NCBI GenBank assembly: GCA_030066195.1
Contig: JASJCB010000089.1
Span: forward strand, 1 to 43,102
DNA length: 43,102 nt
DNA from: Acidobacteriota bacterium
GTDB lineage: Bacteria; Acidobacteriota; Holophagae; Acanthopleuribacterales; Acanthopleuribacteraceae
Direction: 5' to 3'
The stretch's first letter is position 1. Every line of letters begins with the position of its first letter. The notes under the pieces were generated by a model. It was not told where the DNA came from and did no database searches. It saw nothing but the letters and a program-made list of their open reading frames with translations. Shown here piece by piece: positions 16,936 through 25,146 of this stretch. Both the position numbers and the translations under genes were made by a program.

Positions 16936-17544
16936 TCACATCATGCTGAAATCCAGATCGTCATCTTCATCTTCATCGCCGCTTTCATCCTCGGCGTCCA
17001 ATGCGACGATCTGGGGTTTGTCCAGAAATTCAATGTTGGTGGGAGCGCCGATCATCATAAACAGCTGATTGTCCACGGGGTTCAGGAAAGCCGTTTTGGG
17101 ATCGGTGCCGGCGCGATAGTTGAACGGAAAGCTGTAGAATCCGTCTACCGCGGCCAGCTTTTCGGCCAGGGCTTCGGCGTGGAAACCCTGCAACATATAC
17201 ACGGTGGTAATTTCAAAATCGCAGAAGGTATCCACGTCCGCGCGATCCTTCAGGACCACGGGGCGGTCGAAGGTAGACGGGTGGGTTTCCAGGGACTCGC
17301 CGTCGGCATTCACGGCGACCAGTTCATCACGGGTGCGCCATTCCATGGACTCGTCCAGGTAACCCATGCCGGTCTGGTCGATGACCACACTGCCCCATTC
17401 GTCCAGATAACCCTTGATGAGGCCGTGCTCGCGATGATCCACGGCGCGCGGCTGTTTACGACCATAGAGCTTGTCGCGGTCCACTTTGAACAGGGCAAAT
17501 TCCAACGGCTCGTCATCCAGGACAAAGGTCAATTTGCGTGCCAT
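16936..17544 (-). CDS. Ligase-cassette protein with acidic C-terminal tail (first gene)
   Basis: A 202-residue protein beginning MARKLTFVLDDEPLEF, with FALFKVDRDKLYGRKQPRAV and GMGYLDESMEWRTRDELVAVN blocks. From memory I have seen this KVDR-x-KLYG pattern in uncharacterised proteins of several phyla, but no function is known. The last 25 residues are almost all acidic and end DEDDDLDFSMM, reminiscent of the acidic hydrophobic tip of SSB proteins, though not homologous as far as I can tell. ATG at 17544 follows GAGGT at 9 nt. A 12-bp palindrome lies 23 bp upstream. It leads the three-gene ligase cassette. Confidence 0.8.
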   Translation of the reverse strand: MARKLTFVLDDEPLEFALFKVDRDKLYGRKQPRAVDHREHGLIKGYLDEWGSVVIDQTGMGYLDESMEWRTRDELVAVNADGESLETHPSTFDRPVVLKDRADVDTFCDFEITTVYMLQGFHAEALAEKLAAVDGFYSFPFNYRAGTDPKTAFLNPVDNQLFMMIGAPTNIEFLDKPQIVALDAEDESGDEDEDDDLDFSMM

Positions 17545-17566
17545 AAAAGGAGTTACCTCATATTTT

Positions 17567-17578
17567 TATTCGCGAATA
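17567..17578. promoter_or_regulatory. Perfect 12-bp palindrome before the ligase cassette
   Basis: TATTCGCGAATA is a perfect palindrome 23-34 bp upstream of the first cassette start. It lies in an AT-rich stretch where the minus strand also has TTGAAG followed by TATATT- and AATAAA-like hexamers. The position suits an operator overlapping or just downstream of a promoter. It matches none of the LexA boxes I know exactly, so the regulator is unknown. Confidence 0.45.
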
Positions 17579-17777
17579 CAAATATAGCTTCAACGGTGAT
17601 GATGCGCTACCCTTTCCGGTCTTTTTCCATCTTTTTTGATTTCTTGAGCTCTTTTTTACCTCGTTTCCGCTTTGGAGGTAGAGCGCCGGGGATCTCCCGG
17701 ACTTGGAAGGAATAACCGATTAAAAGAAAGAGGTTCGATAGAAAACCCTACTCCAACCCAATCACCTCTTTTCTAAG

Positions 17778-17805
17778 GGGGGCGCGGGAATTAACCGGCG
17801 CCCCC
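17778..17805 (-). terminator. Strong stem-loop terminator after the hybrid kinase gene
   Basis: GGGGGCGC (17778-17785) and GCGCCCCC (17798-17805) form an 8-bp perfect GC stem with a 12-nt loop, 4 bp beyond the stop of the kinase gene (minus strand). A T5 run (17806-17810) sits on the plus-strand side, so the structure is a better textbook terminator for plus-strand transcription; on the minus strand only CTTAG follows. It separates the kinase gene from the ligase cassette. Confidence 0.6.
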
Positions 17806-17809
17806 TTTT

Positions 17810-20800
17810 TCAGTATGACTGCGCATGATCGACCGGAAGGGTGATGGTGAAGGTGCTGCCCTTTCCCCGATGAGAGTCGACCTCGATGCTGCCGCCGTGT
17901 TTTTGGACGATGCCGTAAGAGGTGGACAAACCCAGGCCGGTCCCGGAGCCCACATCTTTAGTGGTAAAGAAAGGCTCGAAGATTTTTTCTCGCACCTCCC
18001 TGGGCATGCCGCATCCATTGTCCGATACGCGAATCATTGCCCGCCCGTCTTCCATCGATGTTTCGATCGAGACTCTTCCCTCTCGTAAACCGCCTTGCTT
18101 GCCATAGCGTTCATCGACCGCATCGCAGGCGTTGACGATCAGGTGCATGAAGACCTGATTCATCTCCGCGGGTCGACAATTGATGATCAGGGGATCCCGG
18201 TATTCCGCGTGGAAATCGATCCGATTGCGGTAGTTGGCTTGGATCAGGTTCAAGGTTGCGGCCAGTGCTTCACTCAAACTGACCTGTTTTTGCGGGGCTT
18301 CATCCTTGCGAGTGAACATATGCAGGTCGCGCACGATGCGACTGATGCGTTGCGAACCGTTTAAAATCAACCGGCAATCGTTGAACAGGGGTTCCATCTT
18401 TTCCGTCAAATCACGGACCACTTCTTCCGGTGCGTCCTCGGCCAGCAACAACACGTAATCCCGAAAGGCGCCCAACCGTCGGTCCAGGTTTTGGGCGCCG
18501 CCGAAGACGAAGTTGGTAGGATTGTTGATCTCATGGGCAACGCCCGCGGTCAAGATGCCCAGTGAGGCCATTTTCTCCCGGGTAACCAACTGTTCCTGGG
18601 CCTGAACGATCTCTCGATTCTTACGCGCCAGTTCGTCGTTTTTGTTCTTCAACTCGCGAGTTCTGTCGATCACCTTTTGTTCCAAGGTACGATTGGTGGC
18701 CGCGAGATTGCTGTACAGCAGGGCGTTCTCCAGCGAGATCGCCATTTGTGCGGTCAGGGTTTCCAATACCTCCAGATGCCGACGGGTGAAGGCGCCGGTA
18801 TTCAAATTGTTTTCCAGGTAAAGGATGCACCGCTCACGGCCTCTTGTGTTGACCGGCATGCAAATCAAGGATCGAATCGCGCCGTGTTCCTCATGACCAT
18901 GCTTGAATCCCGCCCGCTCAGCATCATCCAGGATCAGCGTTTCCCCGCTTCTGGCCACGCGCTGCACCGCGCCTTTGCAGAGGTCATCGCAGAGATCCAC
19001 GGGTATTCCTTCCGGCAGAACCTTGATTTCCTGGACGTTGCCGCGAGCCTTGACTGTCCAGCAACCCTGTGCCGGCATCAATAAAAAGCCGGTTTCGGCT
19101 CCGGCGTTTTCAATCACTACGGCCATCATTTTCCGGAGTAATTCCGAAAGGTCCAGATTGCTTGAAACAGCGCGGCTAACCTTGATCAACGTGTGTAGGT
19201 CCAATGCCTCGGCGCTTCTGCCGGAACTCGTATGGGTGTTGTCGGATACGAGGACGTTATTGTCGAGCGACTCATCGCTGAGTCTTTGATCCAATTCCGT
19301 TACCTTGCTCCGCACGGCCAGCATCCGATAACATTGTCGGGCAAGGATTAAATGGCGACGGCCGTACTCGGCGTGGCCCATGTCCTCCCACAGGGAGGCC
19401 AGCCTTTCTTCCAAAAGGGCCTCGTGGCGCACAGTACCGTTTCGATGGGCCGCTTCAAGCGCCTGCTTATAGGTCTCCAACGCCTTGAGAAATTGTCCCT
19501 TCCATCTCATGCGCTCCGCACGCATAAATGCTTCCTGGTAACCGTAGAATTGACGGTTTAGCTGGACAAGCCGTCGCCATTTCTCCAAGGTTCGATCCAA
19601 CTCGGTCAGGGCAGTCGTTTGTTCTTCTTCACTCATGGTCGCGTGGTTCGCGGCCAGGATAACGGCGCGCGTCCATTGATGATGTTCCAGAAAAGCGGTG
19701 CCGTCGATGCCGGGTGCGTAGACTTGAGCCTTGTTGCTGAACTTCAACGCTTGTTCGACATGACCCTGAATCAATAGAACCTCTGCCTTGGCAAACAGGT
19801 AGATGCAGCCGGTAAAGTTGGACAAGCCGGCCTCGAAGGCCTTTTCTTCAGGACTGCCGAAAACATAATCCCCACAGGTCTCTTCCAGGTTGTTTCGGGC
19901 AATCTGCACGGCTGTCATAATGTCCAGCGCCATCCCCGCTTTGTGTTTACGTGCAAAGGCGCGGTATTCCGATAAGCGCTCATCATCATTGGTTTTTCGA
20001 CCTAAAATGAACGTCAATAAGACGTATTCAAACATGAAACATGCGGCTTGGTAGAAGCGACCGGTATCGATGCATGCGCGCCGGCATCGTTCTGAGAACT
20101 CCGTCATTTCATCGACGGGAAGGCCCATGACAAAACCCGGATTGAAATAAACCCCGGGATAATGATTGTGTTTGCGCAGTCTTTCGGACCAGCGTCCGAT
20201 GGTCAGGGCCCGTTCGTATTCGCCGTTTTGTTTGGAGAGACCGGAATAGACCGCCGTGCACTCCGACAGCCCGATGGAATGCCCCAGTTCAAGGGCGAAC
20301 TGAATGTTTTGCAACAAAAGAAAGCGAAGAAAAGACCAGTCCTCCAAAAAGAAGATCGGATAAAAACTGACGGTGTCCAACGCTTTCAACCGGTGCTCAT
20401 CGAAATCGCTCATCGGTTTCAGAGATTCCGGTTCGGTTTGCAGCAACCTGTCGATCACCTTTTTCTCCAGATGAACCAGATGAGCGTCCAAATCCTTGGG
20501 AATATGTATATTCAAACAGCCCAATATCGATTCCGCGTACTTTCTGGCCATGGGAAAATCGTTTTTGAACAAATTCACCAAGGTCAGGTCCTTGAACAGG
20601 AATGCCTTTTCCCGACACGCTCGGGCATGAGCAAGCGCATGGTTTAAAAGTTGCTCCGCTTCCTCGTTTTGCCCGGTTGCCATGGCTGCCTGCACATGAC
20701 ATTGGTACACCTCCATGGTCAACGTATAATCCTTACGCCAGGAGAGAGGACCGAGGCCTTCCGAGGCTATGGTCAGGTAATTTAACGCACGTTCATAAGC

Positions 20801-23053
20801 GGCGCTCCTCATGGCCTGTTGACCCGCTGAAAGATTTAGGCGAACCAGGCGCTTCCTCTCTTCAATTTCGTGGATAAGCGTTCTTCCCTGATTCAACAGG
20901 TCGACGATCTTGAAGAAGTCCTTGTGTTCCTCTCCGACATGTCGGGCAAGAATACTGCCGATTCGGTATTGGACTTCGGGCAGTTCCTTTTCGGGAATCA
21001 ATTGGCGGGCGGCCTGCTGAATGCGATCGTGACTGAATTTGAAGAAGCGGATCACCAGCGCGTTGTCCCGCTCGTGAATCTCCAAACCCGAAAGCGGCAA
21101 CACCAGGTCATCCTGAAGCGCGGGGAGGAGGGCATGGTAGGTTTCGAGCGGAGAGCAGTCCATGACCAGGGACAATTCATCCAGATCGAAGCGGTTTCCC
21201 AAACAAGCGGCCAAACTGACCGCATCGCGGGTTTCTCTTTTGTGATTCTGAAACCGATCCAAGATCATGCCCACGCGGTTATCGGCAAAATCCATTGCCA
21301 GAATACCGGTCTCATCCCATCCCCAGCGGTTCTCTTCCTCTTCGATGTAGAGCAGGCCCTGCTCGTAGAGATTCTCCATGAACCGCCCCATGAAAAGAGG
21401 GTAGCCCCCGGTTTTGTCAAAGACAAGATCGCGTAATCCGGCAACCTCGGGCGGCTCAAGGCGCAAAGTATCGGCAATCCAAAGGCCGGCGTCCTCGGGT
21501 TGCAAAGGTTCCAGGTCGATACTGAAATAAATCGTTGATTCCTTCGCAATACGTTTCTGCAGTCGCGAAAGAGGGTGATCTGGGGTCACTTCCTTTCCGC
21601 GATAGGCCCCGATCAACAAGAAGCCGGCATTACTGTCTACAAGCCATTCCAATAGTTCCAACGTTTGCGTATCCGCCCACTGCAAATCATCGATAAACAT
21701 CACCAGCGGCCGACAAAACACCCCGATAAAGCGTGTCAGGGTGTGAAGCAGGCGGTGCTTTGTGGATGCCGCATCCAATTCCTCCGGCGGCGGTTGAGGG
21801 CCGATGATTTTTTCCATGGTGGGAACAGCTTCGGTAATCAGGGCGCCGTTGCCTTTCACCGCGTTCAATATGCCGGTCTTCCATGTATCCAATTCAGCCT
21901 GAGGCAAACAAATCAATTGCCCGGCCAAATCTTCCAGGGCGTCCAAGACTGCTGAACAGGGCGCCCCGCTTTGAAATTGATCGAATTTACCGGTGATGAA
22001 AAAACAGTCTGTTCTGACCGACGGCTTGAAAAGTTCCTGTACCAGGGCCGTCTTGCCGACACCGGATTGACCGCGCAAACAAACCAGGGTCGGACCGTTT
22101 CCAGCATGTAGAAAAGCTTGCTGTAGGACCTTCAATTCCGAATCCCGGCCGTAGATTTTGCGGCCGGGCTCGAACCTTTGGGGAAAATCCCGGGCGCCCG
22201 GTTGAAAGTAGGCAATCCGACCGCGTGTCTGCAACATTTCCCGACAGCGATAGAGATCCTCTTCCAGACCTCGGGCCGATTGGTAGCGCCGCTCGGCATG
22301 TTTTTCCATCAAGCGCAACACGATATCGGACAACACCTTCGGAATTCGGGGGTCCAGTTCATGCGGCGCATCCGGCGTGCGGGCGATATGGCAATGAATC
22401 AGGGCCATGGGGTCCTGTTCTCGAAACGGCGGCCTGCCGCACAACAGTTGGTAGAAAGTTGCGCCCAGCGAGTACAAGTCGGTTCGATAGTCCACCGGCC
22501 GATTCATGCGGCCGGTTTGTTCGGGTGACATATACGGCAACGTGCCGTCCAGGTTGACAGGGTGTTCCTGATACCGGGTCACTCGCCGCAAGCGCGTGGC
22601 AATACCGAAATCGATCACTTTCAGCACATCGGTTTGAGGATTGTAGACCAGGTTACTCGGGTTGATATCCTTGTGGATGACTTGTGCCCTATGAATCTTT
22701 TTCAATGCCGCTGCCGCCTGTAGCGCCGGTGAAAAGAAAAGCTCCGGCGGCAGGGCCTCTTCCGGCCACAATATATTGAGCGATGACGCCCCGAAATCTT
22801 CCAACACAATCATCAGCCCGCGCCCGGTATTTTCGAGAGAATACGCGCGGATGATGCCGGGTTCCGTCAGCTTCCGGGTAATCTCAAACTCCTGGCGATA
22901 CCGGGCGGATTCAGCGGGTGACGGATAATCGTCACTGAGGATCTTGATAATGACCGGCCGGCTGTCGGCAAGACGCCGAGCCCGGAAAACCTGTGAGTTC
23001 CGGCTCGAATAAATCCGCTTCAGGATTTGGTAACCCGCCGGTGCCGGTATCAT
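17810..23053 (-). CDS. Trifunctional Ser/Thr kinase / AAA-type ATPase / sensor histidine kinase
   Basis: A 1,747-residue signalling protein. An N-terminal protein kinase domain (about 1-275) has the ATP lysine K37, HKDINPSN (127-134) and DFG (148-150). An AAA/STAND ATPase has Walker A GQSGVGKT (328-335) and a Walker B-like LVMFIDDLQWAD near 455. A long helical TPR-like region follows to about 1200, then a GAF domain (LLRKMMAVVIENAGAETGFLL), a coiled coil, and a histidine kinase with GVAHEINNP (H1507) and ATP-binding NACDAVDE, SDNGCGMP and GSGTGLGLSTSYGIV. No membrane span is visible, so it is cytosolic. ATG at 23053 follows GAGGTG. No response regulator is adjacent. The architecture is a known bacterial type; the signal is unknown. 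Confidence 0.93.
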   Translation of the reverse strand: MIPAPAGYQILKRIYSSRNSQVFRARRLADSRPVIIKILSDDYPSPAESARYRQEFEITRKLTEPGIIRAYSLENTGRGLMIVLEDFGASSLNILWPEEALPPELFFSPALQAAAALKKIHRAQVIHKDINPSNLVYNPQTDVLKVIDFGIATRLRRVTRYQEHPVNLDGTLPYMSPEQTGRMNRPVDYRTDLYSLGATFYQLLCGRPPFREQDPMALIHCHIARTPDAPHELDPRIPKVLSDIVLRLMEKHAERRYQSARGLEEDLYRCREMLQTRGRIAYFQPGARDFPQRFEPGRKIYGRDSELKVLQQAFLHAGNGPTLVCLRGQSGVGKTALVQELFKPSVRTDCFFITGKFDQFQSGAPCSAVLDALEDLAGQLICLPQAELDTWKTGILNAVKGNGALITEAVPTMEKIIGPQPPPEELDAASTKHRLLHTLTRFIGVFCRPLVMFIDDLQWADTQTLELLEWLVDSNAGFLLIGAYRGKEVTPDHPLSRLQKRIAKESTIYFSIDLEPLQPEDAGLWIADTLRLEPPEVAGLRDLVFDKTGGYPLFMGRFMENLYEQGLLYIEEEENRWGWDETGILAMDFADNRVGMILDRFQNHKRETRDAVSLAACLGNRFDLDELSLVMDCSPLETYHALLPALQDDLVLPLSGLEIHERDNALVIRFFKFSHDRIQQAARQLIPEKELPEVQYRIGSILARHVGEEHKDFFKIVDLLNQGRTLIHEIEERKRLVRLNLSAGQQAMRSAAYERALNYLTIASEGLGPLSWRKDYTLTMEVYQCHVQAAMATGQNEEAEQLLNHALAHARACREKAFLFKDLTLVNLFKNDFPMARKYAESILGCLNIHIPKDLDAHLVHLEKKVIDRLLQTEPESLKPMSDFDEHRLKALDTVSFYPIFFLEDWSFLRFLLLQNIQFALELGHSIGLSECTAVYSGLSKQNGEYERALTIGRWSERLRKHNHYPGVYFNPGFVMGLPVDEMTEFSERCRRACIDTGRFYQAACFMFEYVLLTFILGRKTNDDERLSEYRAFARKHKAGMALDIMTAVQIARNNLEETCGDYVFGSPEEKAFEAGLSNFTGCIYLFAKAEVLLIQGHVEQALKFSNKAQVYAPGIDGTAFLEHHQWTRAVILAANHATMSEEEQTTALTELDRTLEKWRRLVQLNRQFYGYQEAFMRAERMRWKGQFLKALETYKQALEAAHRNGTVRHEALLEERLASLWEDMGHAEYGRRHLILARQCYRMLAVRSKVTELDQRLSDESLDNNVLVSDNTHTSSGRSAEALDLHTLIKVSRAVSSNLDLSELLRKMMAVVIENAGAETGFLLMPAQGCWTVKARGNVQEIKVLPEGIPVDLCDDLCKGAVQRVARSGETLILDDAERAGFKHGHEEHGAIRSLICMPVNTRGRERCILYLENNLNTGAFTRRHLEVLETLTAQMAISLENALLYSNLAATNRTLEQKVIDRTRELKNKNDELARKNREIVQAQEQLVTREKMASLGILTAGVAHEINNPTNFVFGGAQNLDRRLGAFRDYVLLLAEDAPEEVVRDLTEKMEPLFNDCRLILNGSQRISRIVRDLHMFTRKDEAPQKQVSLSEALAATLNLIQANYRNRIDFHAEYRDPLIINCRPAEMNQVFMHLIVNACDAVDERYGKQGGLREGRVSIETSMEDGRAMIRVSDNGCGMPREVREKIFEPFFTTKDVGSGTGLGLSTSYGIVQKHGGSIEVDSHRGKGSTFTITLPVDHAQSY

Positions 23054-23148
23054 AAACACCTCGCCGTCCTTGTCGGAGGCCTGTAGGTGGGGGTGAACAA
23101 ACTTCCGACGTATCGCGGGTGGGTGCCGGTATAGAATTACTCGGAAAA

Positions 23149-23178
23149 TTTATCGAATTGGAATACCCCAATTGGCAA
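23149..23178 (-). promoter_or_regulatory. Possible promoter of the hybrid kinase gene
   Basis: On the minus strand TTGCCA (plus positions 23173-23178) and GATAAA (23149-23154) are 18 bp apart, about 95 bp upstream of the kinase ATG. The spacer contains a 6-bp inverted repeat, AATTGG and CCAATT (23156-23161 and 23168-23173). The hexamers are 5/6 and 4/6 matches to the consensus, so this is a modest prediction. Confidence 0.35.
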
Positions 23179-23226
23179 GATTACGGGAGAATCCTGAAAT
23201 TTTTTCCTAGATTTTGAACTTAACCG

Positions 23227-24885
23227 CTATGGGAAGCGAATGATGTAACCGGTACGTGCTTCTAATTCCCCAATGGGCTTGAAACCGGTCAGACCGTTTT
23301 TGGTGGTTGCGGAACCCTTGGACAACGCGGCGCCGTTCAACAGCTCCACGGCATTGTCGTAGTCGGCGTCCAGGGCCACCACATAGTCGTCGACACTGTT
23401 CGGCGTCATGTTGATCAACACCAACGCGCTTTGGCCCGGGGCCTGGCGCAGGAAGCACAGCACGGTGCTCTCGCTGGTATCGATTCTCGTGAAGTTGCCT
23501 TCCAAGAGAGCGGGATTGTCATTGCGAAGATGGATCAACTTGCGGTAGTGATGCCACAGCGAATCGGTATCGGTCTGTTGGGCTTGTACATTCACCTGCT
23601 GGTAACCGGAGGCGGGAGCCTGCCAGGGGCTTCGGGTGGAGAAACCGGCATGGCTGCCGCCGGTCCACTGCATGGGGGTGCGAATCAGCTCATCGGGTTT
23701 GGTGCCTTGCATGCCGATCTCTTCACCGTAATAGATGAAGGGTACGCCCGGCGTTGTCAGCAACACGGTCGCCGCCAATTTGGCCTTGGGAATGGAACCG
23801 GCCAGTTCGGTCATCACTCGCGGCTGGTCGTGATTGGTCAGGAAGGTGGCGAACTGATTAGAGTCGAAATTATCCCAGGTCGTTTGCAACTGACCTTCCA
23901 AGGTGAAGACGGTGCCGCCGTTGACCGCGTTGATCATGGCGCCGGCCAGGTCGAATTGGAAATTGGTATCCATCTGACCCTTGTAGGAAGCAACGATAGA
24001 AGAATCGGCCCAAACCTCACCCACGGTAAAGGCATCGCTCTTCACGCTTTTGTAGTCGGCAAAGTATTCGGTCAACCAGTTGTGTGTTTCGGTGGTGTCC
24101 TGCACATTATTGCCGTCTTCAAACAGGTAGCGAATGGCGTCCAGGCGGAAGCCGTCCACGTCCATATCGTCCAACCAGAAGGCGCTGATGTCCTTGGCCA
24201 TTTGGCTGACATTGGGATTGGCGTAGTTCCAATCGGGCATGCCGGACCAGAACAGGCCGTAATACCAGGCATTCCCGCTCTGGTGCCAGACAGGTTGTCC
24301 CCAGGGGCCGCTGAAACCGGGATTGTTGGAAGACCACACGAACCAATCGCGATAGCTGGAGCCCTCGTTCCTGGACTGCACGAAAAAGGGGTGTTGACTG
24401 GAGGCATGGTTCAGCACCAGGTCGATAATCACCTTGATGCCGCGCTGTCGACACTCCGCCATGAACAATTGGAAAAGGGCGTTGTCGCCGTAGTCCCGCT
24501 CTATCTGGTAGTAATCCGTGGTGTCGTAGCCGTGATAGCTGGGCGACTGCATGACGGGCATCAGCCACAGGGCGCCGATGCCTAGATCGTCGCTGGTATT
24601 GGGATTGCCGTCGTTGAGATAGTCCAATTTTTCGATGAGGCCCTGAAAATCGCCGATGCCGTCACCGGCCTTACTGCCGCTGCGCGCGTCATAAAAAGAG
24701 CGAACGAAAACCTCGTAAAAAACCACCCGGTTCCACCACTCGGTGTTCAGCGAAGAGGGTTCGCCGGGAAGACCGGGCACGGATGAATTGCCCCCGCCGG
24801 GCTCTTCCGTAAAGACATCGCCCCCGCCGCCTCCGGCACAAGAGGTTAAGAATATGATGGTTATCAAAAAACAAAGAAAGCGCAT
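23227..24885 (-). CDS. Alpha-amylase family (GH13) lipoprotein
   Basis: A 552-residue glycoside hydrolase anchored as a lipoprotein: MRFLCFLITIIFLTSC ends in a lipobox with lipidated C16, followed by a Gly/Pro-rich linker to about residue 45. GH13 regions are all visible: DLVLNHAS (region I), GFRLDAIRYL with nucleophile D249, GEVWA with acid/base E290, and FLTNHDQPR with D353. GVPFIYYGEEIGMQGTKPDE is typical of the oligo-1,6-glucosidase/alpha-glucosidase-like subfamilies. A beta-sandwich domain C follows. It should cleave alpha-glucans at the cell envelope. ATG at 24885 is preferred for the signal peptide; a GTG at 24906 would add 7 residues. An 8-bp inverted repeat overlaps its ribosome-binding region. 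Confidence 0.92.
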   Translation of the reverse strand: MRFLCFLITIIFLTSCAGGGGGDVFTEEPGGGNSSVPGLPGEPSSLNTEWWNRVVFYEVFVRSFYDARSGSKAGDGIGDFQGLIEKLDYLNDGNPNTSDDLGIGALWLMPVMQSPSYHGYDTTDYYQIERDYGDNALFQLFMAECRQRGIKVIIDLVLNHASSQHPFFVQSRNEGSSYRDWFVWSSNNPGFSGPWGQPVWHQSGNAWYYGLFWSGMPDWNYANPNVSQMAKDISAFWLDDMDVDGFRLDAIRYLFEDGNNVQDTTETHNWLTEYFADYKSVKSDAFTVGEVWADSSIVASYKGQMDTNFQFDLAGAMINAVNGGTVFTLEGQLQTTWDNFDSNQFATFLTNHDQPRVMTELAGSIPKAKLAATVLLTTPGVPFIYYGEEIGMQGTKPDELIRTPMQWTGGSHAGFSTRSPWQAPASGYQQVNVQAQQTDTDSLWHHYRKLIHLRNDNPALLEGNFTRIDTSESTVLCFLRQAPGQSALVLINMTPNSVDDYVVALDADYDNAVELLNGAALSKGSATTKNGLTGFKPIGELEARTGYIIRFP

Positions 24886-24902
24886 GCGGATCAAAGGCCA
24901 CC

Positions 24903-24924
24903 TCACCTAAAACTTGTTAGGTGA
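24903..24924 (-). promoter_or_regulatory. 8-bp inverted repeat overlapping the amylase ribosome-binding region
   Basis: TCACCTAA (24903-24910) and TTAGGTGA (24917-24924) are perfect inverted repeats with a 6-nt spacer. On the minus-strand mRNA the 3' arm UUAGGUGA runs into the purine-rich GAGGUGG that serves as the amylase SD. The element could be a protein operator or an mRNA hairpin that masks the SD. Only the repeat itself is observed. Confidence 0.5.
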
Positions 24925-25146
24925 ATTGTACAATGGAACCCCGTTCAAGGCAATGGAACAGGAGACCCTACCAGGCACTCGCCAAAGTCATTCAACGGTT
25001 TAGAGGATGTCGATTACATAGGGGACAAGACACCGTTCAAACTGATTCGACTTTGACGATTCTCTGGCTGAACTTCTCTTACCATGGACCTCTTCCAGGC
25101 TTTGGATTACACTTGAAATGCGATTAGACAGATTGGAGAGATACCC

